The position numbers were made by a program, and so were the translations under genes. The notes under the pieces are model-generated. The model did not search any database. It saw nothing but the letters and a program-made list of their open reading frames with translations, and was not told where the DNA came from. Source: Pseudofulvibacter geojedonensis (GTDB lineage: Bacteria; Bacteroidota; Bacteroidia; Flavobacteriales; Flavobacteriaceae). From it: a stretch of DNA of 64,000 nucleotides. Below are positions 51,409-59,885 of this stretch, piece by piece. The stretch's first letter is position 1, and each line of letters opens with the position of its first letter. Location: the NCBI RefSeq assembly GCF_042675745.1, contig NZ_JBHTJM010000010.1:186001-250000 (forward strand). The letters are read 5' to 3'.

Positions 51409-51813
51409 ATGTTATCAAAGAAGACTAAATACGGATTAAAAGCACTAAGCTATATTTCTCAAAAAGAAATTGGCACTCCAATACTAATATCTGAGATTGC
51501 TGAAGAAAAGAATATTCCAAGAAAATTTTTGGAAGCAATATTACTACAGTTAAAAAATAGTGGCTTTCTGGGGTCTAAAAAAGGAAAAGGAGGAGGGTAT
51601 TATTTACTTAAAGATCCTGAGAGTGTTTCATTAGCTGCATTGATTAGAGTTTTAGAAGGGCCTATTGCAATGTTACCCTGTGTTAGTTTAAATTTTTATG
51701 AAAAGTGTGACGATTGTATAAGTGAAGATGTTTGTAGTTTACACACTTTAATGTCTGAGGTTAGAGATAGTACCTTAGGAATATTAGAAGGTAAAAAATT
51801 ATCAGATTTATAA
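51409..51813 (+). CDS. Rrf2-family transcriptional regulator with four cysteines
   Basis: A 134-residue winged-helix regulator: KKTKYGLKALSYIS at the N-terminus, recognition helix region IPRKFLEAILLQLKNSGFL and the wing KGKGGGYYL. Cysteines at 91, 100, 103 and 109 could hold an iron-sulfur cluster as in IscR, RirA and NsrR. It lies 19 bases after ctlX and is probably co-transcribed with arginase and ctlX, so it may regulate them; Rrf2 proteins often act on distant targets too. Confidence 0.88.
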   Translation: MLSKKTKYGLKALSYISQKEIGTPILISEIAEEKNIPRKFLEAILLQLKNSGFLGSKKGKGGGYYLLKDPESVSLAALIRVLEGPIAMLPCVSLNFYEKCDDCISEDVCSLHTLMSEVRDSTLGILEGKKLSDL

Positions 51814-51975
51814 TGTCAAAAAGCTTTATGAATATTGATGTTTATCTTGTTAATAGTACATTTTGGGGTAAATGTAGTTTAATAGCTATATATTACAAAT
51901 CCGTTAGAGGATAAGGGTTTGTGATTTTATTAGAAGTTTCTAGTGAAACTATTTATATAGAGGAGTGTTACCTAG

Positions 51976-52602
51976 TTATGGTAGCGTAGTTAAAAAAGAA
52001 GTTATTCCAGCCCATAAATATTCTATTCCTAAGGCAATAACAATAAAACCAATTATTCTTGATATCGAATTTATACCATTAGGGCCAAGAACTCTAATAA
52101 TATATTGCGACCCTCTCATCATAATATAACAAATAAGACAAACTAAAAGAACAGCAATTAAAGTTGTAGTAATTTGGCTAGTGTTTGTGTACTCTTCGTT
52201 TAAACTAATTAATAATGAAATAGAACCAGGTCCAGCCATCATAGGAATGGCTAAGGGGGTTAGAGAAATTTTCTCTCTATCGTGAGCGGCTTGTTTTCGA
52301 GCTTTATTCATACCCCTGTTTTTAGAGAACTCACCTTTCAATAAGGCAAAACCTGATGAAGCAATAACCAAGCCTCCAGCAACTTTAAGAGCACTTAAGG
52401 TAATGCCAAAAAAAGCTAAAACATATTTTCCAACAAAAAACGAAATAACAAGTATTACAAAAACATTGATGCTTGCTAATAATGAGGTTTTGTTAATTTC
52501 TTTTCTGGTGTCACCCTCAGTTAAACTAACAAAAATAGGTACTGTGCCTAAAGGATTCATAACCGAAAATAAAGCTCCAAATATATAAAGGAATAATTCC
52601 AT
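51976..52602 (-). CDS. MarC-family integral membrane protein
   Basis: A 208-residue inner-membrane protein with about six hydrophobic helices. FGALFSVMNPLGTVPIFVSLT near the start and PLAIPMMAGPGSISLLI in the middle are MarC/NAAT-family hallmarks. The family is annotated as transporters, but the substrate is not established. It converges on the Rrf2 gene across a 162-base gap that holds only weak hairpins (for example AGTTTC/GAAACT, 51935-51950). Confidence 0.88.
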   Translation of the reverse strand: MELFLYIFGALFSVMNPLGTVPIFVSLTEGDTRKEINKTSLLASINVFVILVISFFVGKYVLAFFGITLSALKVAGGLVIASSGFALLKGEFSKNRGMNKARKQAAHDREKISLTPLAIPMMAGPGSISLLISLNEEYTNTSQITTTLIAVLLVCLICYIMMRGSQYIIRVLGPNGINSISRIIGFIVIALGIEYLWAGITSFLTTLP

Positions 52603-52818
52603 TTTTTAAAAATTTGGGCAAATGAACATCTTTTTTTTGGTTTAACAATAAGAGACAAGAATAACTTTTGTTAACTAAAAGTGAATTTCTTCAAACGGTG
52701 TGTTTTTAACGATTAAAAGCTGATAATTGTTTTTTATAGATGTATTTGTGTGGTGAAACTAACAAATATAAATACCTAAATATGTGGTTTTAAAAAGTAG
52801 TTATGTAATGAATTAAAT

Positions 52819-52826
52819 TATCTTTG
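52819..52826 (+). promoter_or_regulatory. -7 promoter box of argS
   Basis: Exact TAnnTTTG (TATCTTTG), 22 bases before the ATG at 52849. The same 8-mer serves ffh at 55959. The -33 region is poor. Confidence 0.5.
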
Positions 52827-52848
52827 CAGCTTAATTATTTGAAGTATC

Positions 52849-54624
52849 ATGAGTATTCAGGAAATCTTAACAGCAGAGGTAAAAAAAGCTGTGCAGTCTA
52901 TTTTTAATATTGAGTTACCAACGGTAGAGTTTCAAGCAACGCGTAAAGAATTTGAAGGTGATGTTACAGTGGTTGTGTTTTCTATGCTAAGGTCTATAAA
53001 AGGGAATCCGGTACAAATAGGTGAAGCGATTGGACAATACTTAGTAGATAATGTAAAAGAAATTACAGCTTTTAATGTTGTTAAAGGTTTTTTGAATTTA
53101 GTGATAGATAATAATTACTACATTTCTGTATTCAATACAATTAGAGGAGAAGAGAATTATGGTTTTGTTTCTCCTAAAGAAGGAGAAAAAGCAGTAATGG
53201 TAGAATATTCTTCGCCAAATACAAATAAGCCGTTACATCTAGGGCATGTAAGAAATGTATTGTTAGGATATTCGGTTGCTGAAATTATAAAAGCTTCCGG
53301 AAAAAAAGTATACAAGACTCAAATTATAAACGATAGAGGAATTCATATTTGTAAATCGATGTTGGCTTGGCAGCGATTTGGAAATGGAGAAACACCGGAT
53401 TCAAGTGGGTTAAAAGGAGACAAATTAGTAGGTAAGTATTACGTAGCTTTTGATAAAGCTTATAAAGAAGAAATTGCTGGTTTAATAGAAGGGGGAATAA
53501 ATGAAGAAGAGGCTAAGAAAGAAGCACCTATATTTAAAGAAGCACAAGAAATGCTGCGTAAATGGGAAGCTGGAGATAAAGATGTAGTGGCACTTTGGGA
53601 GAAAATGAACCAATGGGTGTATGATGGGTTTGAGGTAACCTATAAAAACATAGGTGTTGATTTTGATTCTTATTATTATGAAAGTAATACCTATTTATTA
53701 GGAAAAGATAATATTGAAGATGGGTTGGCTAGAGGGGTTTTCTTTAAAAAAGAAGACGGTTCTGTTTGGTGCGATTTAACAGAAGACGGATTAGATGAAA
53801 AACTGGTATTGCGTTCAGATGGTACGGCAGTTTATATGACTCAAGATATAGGTACTGCTATTCAGCGTATTAAAGATAATCCAGATGTTGGCGGAATGAT
53901 TTATACGGTAGGGAATGAGCAAGACTATCATTTTAAAGTATTGTTCTTGATTTTAAAGAAATTAGGTTATGATTGGGCCGAGAACCTATCGCATTTAAGT
54001 TACGGAATGGTAGATCTTCCTTCTGGTAAAATGAAGAGTAGAGAAGGAACGGTAGTAGATGCAGATGACTTAATGGATGAAATGACCACTACAGCTAAAG
54101 AGATTTCTCAAGAATTAGGAAAGCTTGACGGGTATTCTGAAGAAGAGAAAAACCAAGTATATAATACAATAGGTTTAGGAGCTTTAAAATACTTTATATT
54201 AAAGGTCGATCCTAAAAAACGTATTTTATTCGATCCGAAAGAGTCGGTAGACTTTCAAGGTAATACAGGACCATTTATTCAATATACTTATGCTAGGATT
54301 CAAGCAATTTTAAGAAAAGCTGATTTTGATACTTCAAAAGCTGTAGATGTTGAATTACATGAAAAAGAAAAAGAGCTGATAAAACAAGTAATGTTGTATC
54401 CTGAAACGATCCAACAAGCTGCTAAAAATGAAAGCCCAGCATTAATAGCTAATTACACTTATGATTTAGTAAAGCTTTATAACTCTTTCTTTCAAAATGT
54501 TTCAATTTTTGGAGCAGACACCCAAGAAGAAAAAGTGTTTAGAGTTCAGTTGTCTAAAGTAGTAGGAGATGTAATAAAATCTGCTTTTGGATTATTGGGA
54601 GTTCGAGTTCCAGAGAGAATGTAA
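52849..54624 (+). CDS. argS: Arginyl-tRNA synthetase
   Basis: Class I synthetase of 591 residues that charges tRNA-Arg. An N-terminal additional domain (about 1-110) recognises the tRNA D-loop. The HIGH motif is HLGH in NTNKPLHLGHVRN; the KMSKS site reads SGKMKSREGTVV, the usual ArgRS variant. The DALR anticodon-binding domain ends with FGLLGVRVPERM. A single gene with its own promoter and terminator. Confidence 0.97.
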   Translation: MSIQEILTAEVKKAVQSIFNIELPTVEFQATRKEFEGDVTVVVFSMLRSIKGNPVQIGEAIGQYLVDNVKEITAFNVVKGFLNLVIDNNYYISVFNTIRGEENYGFVSPKEGEKAVMVEYSSPNTNKPLHLGHVRNVLLGYSVAEIIKASGKKVYKTQIINDRGIHICKSMLAWQRFGNGETPDSSGLKGDKLVGKYYVAFDKAYKEEIAGLIEGGINEEEAKKEAPIFKEAQEMLRKWEAGDKDVVALWEKMNQWVYDGFEVTYKNIGVDFDSYYYESNTYLLGKDNIEDGLARGVFFKKEDGSVWCDLTEDGLDEKLVLRSDGTAVYMTQDIGTAIQRIKDNPDVGGMIYTVGNEQDYHFKVLFLILKKLGYDWAENLSHLSYGMVDLPSGKMKSREGTVVDADDLMDEMTTTAKEISQELGKLDGYSEEEKNQVYNTIGLGALKYFILKVDPKKRILFDPKESVDFQGNTGPFIQYTYARIQAILRKADFDTSKAVDVELHEKEKELIKQVMLYPETIQQAAKNESPALIANYTYDLVKLYNSFFQNVSIFGADTQEEKVFRVQLSKVVGDVIKSAFGLLGVRVPERM

Positions 54625-54635
54625 AATAAAAAAAT

Positions 54636-54670
54636 AAAAAAGGCTGATTTTAAACAAATCAACCTTTTTT
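54636..54670. terminator. Bidirectional terminator of argS and the converging gene
   Basis: Stem of A-run, AGG and TGATTT with AAATCA, CC and a T-run (54636-54650/54656-54670), one C-A mismatch and a 5-base loop. It lies between converging stops. Confidence 0.85.
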
Positions 54671-54688
54671 ATTTGAAGCTTAAGGATG

Positions 54689-55855
54689 TTAATTATATAA
54701 GTTGATATTCGAACCGTCGAAATGGCCAAAACCGTATTGAGAAGTTAAGAAAACAAATTGTTCTTCTCCAGTAAAGACAATCTTTTTCACGTTAATTAGT
54801 TTTCCGTACTCATGAGAGATAGCACCTTCATATAGTAGGACATTAGGATCTATAATAAGTTCATTATTTAACTGCCCTTCTTTTTTAGTTATTTTATAAA
54901 ATCCATAATTAGAGTAGTAATACAAAGATTTATCATAAGAATTAAAGGCTACCTGCCCAATAATCTCATTACGTTGGAGTTTTAGTTGTTTTTCTAAATG
55001 CTCTTTTGCCTGGTAAAAGTCCTTGGTTGGAGTTTTAGTATAAGCAAATATTCCACTATTTCTATGCGAATATGGTAAACCCTCGCTAAAGTAATAATTC
55101 CCTTTTTCATCTTGACAAATAGACTTCAGACCAAAATATAGAGGTGCTTCCACGGGGAATTTAAAACTATATTCTTTCCCTTCTTTTTTTATATAGAAGT
55201 CATACTTTTTTAGTTGTTTCTTTCTTAAAACAGCCATGTATTCTTCTTTGCTATTATAATCTTTCTTATCATCAGGAACAAGAAGTAATTTATTGTTTAC
55301 ATAAGAACTTTTTTTAGTGTCGAAAATAAAGACCTCAGAAAATTTACCAAAGTCATAACTAATCCAAATACGGTCTTTAGAATCTATATAGGTTAAGTTA
55401 GGTTTTCTAAGTTTGTTGTTTTTGTAGCTATAAATTCCATTGCCAATTCTGTGTTTTTCGGTAGGTAAAAAGTACTTGCTATTAAATTTTATACCCTTAC
55501 TAGATAATGAAGCTATTTGGTTGTTTTTGGTTTTAAAAATAGCATAAGGTTTCCCTGTAAAACCACCTTCTTTTTTCCATTTATTAGTACTTGTTTCTTT
55601 AAAGATTTCACCGTCTGTTGTTGCACAGTATATATCATCTTTTTTAGTTTTAGTAACGCAAGATATGTTCTTTTTGATGTATTTTATAGAACCATCTTTC
55701 ATATCCCATACAACTAATTTATTGGTTTTAGAAACAGCATAAACCAAGCTGTTCTTAACTTCAATATCTACATACTTACTTTCTGGCAGTTTGGCTTTTT
55801 GTGAATAAGTACTTAATGAAGTAAAAAGAATAAGGTAAAGAAGTTTTTTAAACAT
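54689..55855 (-). CDS. Secreted propeller-like protein of unknown function
   Basis: A 388-residue exported protein with a signal peptide ending STYSQ and no lipobox. Repeated short beta units such as NKLVVWDMKDGSIKYI, DDIYCATTDGEIF, LTYIDSKDRIWISYDFGK and ICQDEKGNYYFSEG resemble the blades of two-component-regulator or WD-like propellers. No enzyme motif is seen. It is divergent from ffh and ends 18 bases from the shared terminator. Function not assigned. Confidence 0.7.
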   Translation of the reverse strand: MFKKLLYLILFTSLSTYSQKAKLPESKYVDIEVKNSLVYAVSKTNKLVVWDMKDGSIKYIKKNISCVTKTKKDDIYCATTDGEIFKETSTNKWKKEGGFTGKPYAIFKTKNNQIASLSSKGIKFNSKYFLPTEKHRIGNGIYSYKNNKLRKPNLTYIDSKDRIWISYDFGKFSEVFIFDTKKSSYVNNKLLLVPDDKKDYNSKEEYMAVLRKKQLKKYDFYIKKEGKEYSFKFPVEAPLYFGLKSICQDEKGNYYFSEGLPYSHRNSGIFAYTKTPTKDFYQAKEHLEKQLKLQRNEIIGQVAFNSYDKSLYYYSNYGFYKITKKEGQLNNELIIDPNVLLYEGAISHEYGKLINVKKIVFTGEEQFVFLTSQYGFGHFDGSNINLYN

Positions 55856-55935
55856 TAAATTTGTTATTGTGTTGATTATGTGTTTAAAATTACAATTTTT
55901 ATCAATAGAAAGCTTGTATTTCTTATAGATTACTT

Positions 55936-55966
55936 TTTGCTACTCATTGCATTTCCATTATCTTTG
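55936..55966 (+). promoter_or_regulatory. Promoter of ffh
   Basis: Perfect match: TTTG (55936-55939), 19-base spacer, TATCTTTG (55959-55966), with the ATG 25 bases downstream. Confidence 0.85.
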
Positions 55967-55991
55967 CATTTCTTAAAAACAGAAATAGTTT

Positions 55992-57320
55992 ATGTTTAAT
56001 AATTTAAGTGAGAAGTTAGATAAGGCGCTACACGTGTTAAAAGGTCATGGTAGTATTACAGAAGTAAATGTTGCTGAAACTTTAAAAGAAGTACGTAGAG
56101 CTTTATTAGATGCCGATGTTAACTTTAAAATAGCCAAAGAGTTTACCAAAAGAGTAAAGGAAAAAGCCATTGGATCTGATGTATTAACTACATTGCAACC
56201 AGGGCAGTTAATGGTAAAAATTGTTAAAGATGAGCTAACCGAATTAATGGGTGGTGATGCAGCAGGTGTTAATTTATCTGGTACGCCAACTGTTATTTTA
56301 ATGTCTGGTTTACAGGGATCTGGTAAAACTACTTTTTCGGGTAAATTAGCAAACTATTTAAAAACTAAAAAAACAAAGAAACCATTATTAGTAGCTTGTG
56401 ATGTGTATCGTCCGGCTGCAATAGATCAGTTACATGTTGTAGGAGATCAAATAAAGGTAGATGTCTTTTCAGATAGAGGGAACAATGATCCAGTTGCTAT
56501 TGCACAAGCAGGTATTGCACATGCAAAAGCTAACGGACATAATGTTGTTATTGTCGATACCGCTGGTCGTTTAGCAGTAGACGAAGAAATGATGACAGAG
56601 ATTTCTAATATTCATAAAGCAATTCAACCACAAGAGACCTTGTTTGTTGTAGATTCTATGACAGGTCAAGATGCGGTTAATACAGCCAAAGCATTTAATG
56701 ATGTATTAAATTTTGATGGGGTTATATTAACCAAGTTAGATGGTGATACTCGTGGTGGAGCTGCTATTTCTATTAAATCTGTAGTTAACAAGCCAATAAA
56801 GTTTATTGGTACAGGGGAGAAGATGGAAGCAATAGATGTTTTCCATCCATCACGTATGGCAGATCGTATCTTAGGGATGGGAGATGTTGTGTCTTTAGTA
56901 GAGAGAGCGCAAGAGCAGTTTGATGAAGAAGAGGCGAGAAAATTACAGAAGAAAATTGCTAAAAACCAGTTCGGGTTTGATGATTTTTTAAGCCAAATAC
57001 AACAGGTTAAGAAAATGGGTAATATGAAGGACTTAATGGGAATGATACCAGGTGCTTCTAAAGCTATGAAAGGAATTGATATAGACGATGATGCTTTTAA
57101 GCATATTGAAGCTATAATTTACTCAATGACTCCAGGTGAGAGAACTAAGCCAGCAACGATCAATGCTAGTAGAAAGAAAAGAATTGCTAAAGGAGCAGGA
57201 AGGTCTGTGCAAGAGGTAAACCAGTTGTTAAAACAGTTTAACCAAATGAGCAAGATGATGAAGATGATGCAAGGCGGAGGCGGAAAGAAGATGATGCAAA
57301 TGATGAAAGGAATGAGATAA
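55992..57320 (+). CDS. ffh: Signal recognition particle GTPase Ffh (SRP54)
   Basis: A 442-residue SRP protein that targets nascent membrane proteins to the Sec translocon. An N domain of helices is followed by the G domain: P loop GLQGSGKTTF, DTAGRLAVDEE and TKLDGDTRGGA. The M domain ends in a Met-rich tail (MSKMMKMMQ, then MMQMMKGMR) that binds signal peptides and 4.5S RNA. No SRP RNA gene was found here. Confidence 0.98.
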   Translation: MFNNLSEKLDKALHVLKGHGSITEVNVAETLKEVRRALLDADVNFKIAKEFTKRVKEKAIGSDVLTTLQPGQLMVKIVKDELTELMGGDAAGVNLSGTPTVILMSGLQGSGKTTFSGKLANYLKTKKTKKPLLVACDVYRPAAIDQLHVVGDQIKVDVFSDRGNNDPVAIAQAGIAHAKANGHNVVIVDTAGRLAVDEEMMTEISNIHKAIQPQETLFVVDSMTGQDAVNTAKAFNDVLNFDGVILTKLDGDTRGGAAISIKSVVNKPIKFIGTGEKMEAIDVFHPSRMADRILGMGDVVSLVERAQEQFDEEEARKLQKKIAKNQFGFDDFLSQIQQVKKMGNMKDLMGMIPGASKAMKGIDIDDDAFKHIEAIIYSMTPGERTKPATINASRKKRIAKGAGRSVQEVNQLLKQFNQMSKMMKMMQGGGGKKMMQMMKGMR

Positions 57321-57326
57321 AAATAT

Positions 57327-57355
57327 GCGCTGTCAATAACTAGACAGCGCTTTTT
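57327..57355 (+). terminator. Terminator of ffh
   Basis: GC-rich 8-bp stem GCGCTGTC/GACAGCGC (57327-57334/57343-57350) and T5. It ends only 29 bases before folD, which leaves little room for a folD promoter, so readthrough may feed folD. Confidence 0.85.
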
Positions 57356-57384
57356 AATTATATATAACACACAACACAACAACT

Positions 57385-58269
57385 ATGACATTACTTGATG
57401 GAAAAAAAGTAAGTAACGACATTAAAGATGAAATTGCTGTAGAAGTAAAAAAAATGAAAGAAAGAGGAGAGAAGGTTCCTCATTTAGCAGCAGTAATAGT
57501 AGGTAATGACGGTGCCAGTTTAACTTATGTAAATTCAAAAGTAAGATCTTGCGAACGTGTAGGTTTTGAGTCTACTTTGGTTCAAATGCCAAGTACTACT
57601 AGTGAAGTAGAACTATTGAATAAAATAAAGCAGTTGAATGAAGATGATCATATAGATGGATTTATTGTTCAATTACCTTTGCCTAAACAGATTGATGATC
57701 AGAAAATATTAATGGCTATTCATCCAGATAAAGATGTAGATGGTTTTCATCCAACAAATTTCGGAAAAATGGCTTTAGATATGAGTACGTTTATTCCAGC
57801 AACTCCATTCGGAATTTTAGAGTTGTTAGAGCGTTATAATGTAGATACAAAAGGTAAGCATACAGTTGTTATTGGTCGTAGTCATATTGTAGGAAGACCG
57901 ATGAGTATTTTAATGGGACGTAAAGGTTGGCCTGGTAATTCTACGGTAACCTTAACGCATAGTCATACCAAAAATATTACACAGATTATTAGTCAAGCAG
58001 ATATAGTTATTTCGGCTTTAGGGATACCAGATTTCTTAAAGGCAGAGATGGTTAAAGATGATGCGGTTATTATAGATGTTGGGATTACTAGAGTTCCAGA
58101 TGAAAATGCTAAAAGAGGGTATGTAATAAAAGGAGATGTAGATTTCGAAAATGTCTCTAAAAAAGCAAGTTACATCACTCCTGTTCCTGGAGGTGTTGGA
58201 CCTATGACAATTGCAATGCTAATGAAAAATACTTTGTTGGCTAGAGAGAGGCATAAAGCAAATAAATAA
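57385..58269 (+). CDS. folD: Methylenetetrahydrofolate dehydrogenase/cyclohydrolase
   Basis: A bifunctional 294-residue enzyme interconverting methylene-, methenyl- and formyl-tetrahydrofolate. The catalytic Tyr and Lys lie in LTYVNSKVRSCE, the folate loop in DGFIVQLPLPKQI, the Rossmann motif in VIGRSHIVGRPM, and the C-terminal PVPGGVGPMTIAML is intact. The leader just before the ATG contains ATAACACACAACACA (57364-57378), the same 15 bases seen before carA. Confidence 0.97.
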   Translation: MTLLDGKKVSNDIKDEIAVEVKKMKERGEKVPHLAAVIVGNDGASLTYVNSKVRSCERVGFESTLVQMPSTTSEVELLNKIKQLNEDDHIDGFIVQLPLPKQIDDQKILMAIHPDKDVDGFHPTNFGKMALDMSTFIPATPFGILELLERYNVDTKGKHTVVIGRSHIVGRPMSILMGRKGWPGNSTVTLTHSHTKNITQIISQADIVISALGIPDFLKAEMVKDDAVIIDVGITRVPDENAKRGYVIKGDVDFENVSKKASYITPVPGGVGPMTIAMLMKNTLLARERHKANK

Positions 58270-58271
58270 AC

Positions 58272-58309
58272 AAAAAAAGCCTTGTAACAAATTACAAGGC
58301 TTTTTTTTT
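58272..58309. terminator. Bidirectional terminator of folD and rluF
   Basis: A7 followed by GCCTTGTAA, CAAA loop, TTACAAGGC and T9: a 16-bp stem (58272-58287/58292-58307). The T-run overlaps the first base of the rluF stop codon on the other strand. Confidence 0.93.
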
Positions 58310-59039
58310 AAACAGTTTTACTAGAATCTTCTGTAAGTCTATTCAATTCTTTGAGTTCTTTAGGAGTAATATCTCGCCATTTGCCAACAGGAACATCTAA
58401 GCTAATATTCATGATACGTACACGTTTAAGTTTAGTTACTTCGTAGCCTAAATATTCACACATTCTACGTATTTGTCTATTTAAACCTTGTGTAAGTACT
58501 ATTCTGAAGATAAATTTACTTACTTGTTCAACTTCACACTCTCTTGTAATTGTGTCTAAAATAGGAACTCCATTACTCATTTTCTGGATAAAGACTTTAG
58601 TAATAGGTTTATCTACGGTTACTAAATATTCTTTTTCATGATTATTACGAGCCCTTAATATTTTATTTACAATGTCTCCATCGTTAGTTAGAAAAATAAG
58701 TCCTTCACTAGGTTTGTCTAATCGACCAATAGGGAAAATACGAGTAGGATAATTTATATAATCTATAATATTGTCTTTTTCTACTCGTGTGTCTGTAGTG
58801 CAAACAATACCAATAGGTTTGTTAAAAGCTATGTAAACAGGTTTTTCATTGTTGTTGTTAACTAATTTTCCATCTACTTTTACAATATCTTCAGGGGCTA
58901 TTTTAGTACCCATTTCTGGAATAGATCCGTTAATGGTTACTCTTCCTTCGTCTATAAGTTTATCGGCTGCTCTACGAGAGCAGTAACCTATTTCGCTTAG
59001 GTATTTGTTAATTCTTTTTAATTGTGGTTTGTCAGGCAT
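58308..59039 (-). CDS. rluF: 23S rRNA pseudouridine synthase, RluF-like
   Basis: An RsuA/RluB/E/F-family enzyme of 243 residues. An N-terminal S4-like RNA-binding domain (RINKYLSEIGYCSRRAADKL) precedes the catalytic domain with active-site Asp in PIGRLDKPSEGLIFLTNDG. The C-terminal QGLNRQIRRMCEYLGYEVTKL is typical. RluF in E. coli modifies U2604 of 23S rRNA; the target here is inferred. It converges on folD. Confidence 0.85.
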   Translation of the reverse strand: MPDKPQLKRINKYLSEIGYCSRRAADKLIDEGRVTINGSIPEMGTKIAPEDIVKVDGKLVNNNNEKPVYIAFNKPIGIVCTTDTRVEKDNIIDYINYPTRIFPIGRLDKPSEGLIFLTNDGDIVNKILRARNNHEKEYLVTVDKPITKVFIQKMSNGVPILDTITRECEVEQVSKFIFRIVLTQGLNRQIRRMCEYLGYEVTKLKRVRIMNISLDVPVGKWRDITPKELKELNRLTEDSSKTV

Positions 59040-59054
59040 CTAAATAAAGGTAAT

Positions 59055-59083
59055 AAAAAAAGCTACCTGATAAGGCAGCTTTT
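59055..59083 (-). terminator. Terminator of the nif3/DUF164 unit
   Basis: In minus-strand RNA, AGCTGCC pairs with GGTAGCT (one G-U; 59074-59080/59061-59067), followed by a U-run. It lies 20 bases past the stop at 59103. Confidence 0.85.
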
Positions 59084-59102
59084 GTATGTTTAAAGTTGCT
59101 AA

Positions 59103-59882
59103 TTATAGTTTAGCAAACATTTTTTCCATTTTTACTTTTTGCTCAGTAGCTAATTCAGGATCAACTAAAATTCTTCCTGAGTGTTCGTCAGTAATTATTT
59201 TTTTACGTCCAGCGATTTCAGCTTGTACTTGTGGCGGTATTGTAAAGTAAGAACCTCCAGCAGCTCCACGTTCAACAGGAACAACAGCTAAACCATTTTT
59301 AACGTTGTTCCTAATACGCTTATAAGCCTTAACTAAACGATCTTCTATTTGCTTTTCGTATTTAGCAGATTTCTCTAATAGAGCTTCTTCTTCTTTTTCT
59401 GTTTCGGCTAAGATCTCATTTAATTCATTTTTTTTGTGTTTTAAATGCGATTCTTTATCACCTAAACGATCTTTAGTTTGGTTAATAACTTCGTTTTTGT
59501 GCTCTATTTGTGCTTTAAATTCTTTAATATGCTTTTCAGCTAATTGAATTTCTAATTCTTGAAATTCAACTTCTTTAGTTAAAGAGCTAAATTCTCTGTT
59601 GTTACGAACATTCTTTTGTTGTTCGCTGTATTTTTTAATTAAAGCTTTAGCTTCATCAATAGTAATTTTCTTAGCACTAATTTCTGAAGTTAAAGTTTCA
59701 ATATCAGCATTAAACTTTTCTAATCTAGTGTTTAAACCCGCTACTTCGTCTTCTAAATCTTCAACTTCTAAAGGAAGTTCTCCTCTTACGTTTCTAATTT
59801 CATCCACGCGAGAATCTATTAATTGCAAATCGTATAATGCTCTTAACTTTTCTTCTACTGTAGCTTCTTTCTTCTTTGCCAT
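59103..59882 (-). CDS. DUF164-like coiled-coil protein with lost zinc ribbon
   Basis: A 259-residue cytoplasmic protein. Residues 1-190 form a long antiparallel coiled coil (EDLEDEVAGLNTRLEKF, LTKEVEFQELEIQLAEKHI). The C-terminal region aligns to the C4 zinc ribbon of the DUF164 family (CGGC...IPPQ...CExCGRILV), but all four cysteines are replaced: Ala208, Ser211, Asp232, Ser235. IPPQ and GRILVD remain. The fold is probably kept without zinc. It follows the Nif3-like gene by 3 bases, a pairing also known in other bacteria. Function unknown; nucleic-acid-related roles have been suggested for the family. Confidence 0.82.
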   Translation of the reverse strand: MAKKKEATVEEKLRALYDLQLIDSRVDEIRNVRGELPLEVEDLEDEVAGLNTRLEKFNADIETLTSEISAKKITIDEAKALIKKYSEQQKNVRNNREFSSLTKEVEFQELEIQLAEKHIKEFKAQIEHKNEVINQTKDRLGDKESHLKHKKNELNEILAETEKEEEALLEKSAKYEKQIEDRLVKAYKRIRNNVKNGLAVVPVERGAAGGSYFTIPPQVQAEIAGRKKIITDEHSGRILVDPELATEQKVKMEKMFAKL

Positions 59883-59885
59883 ATC

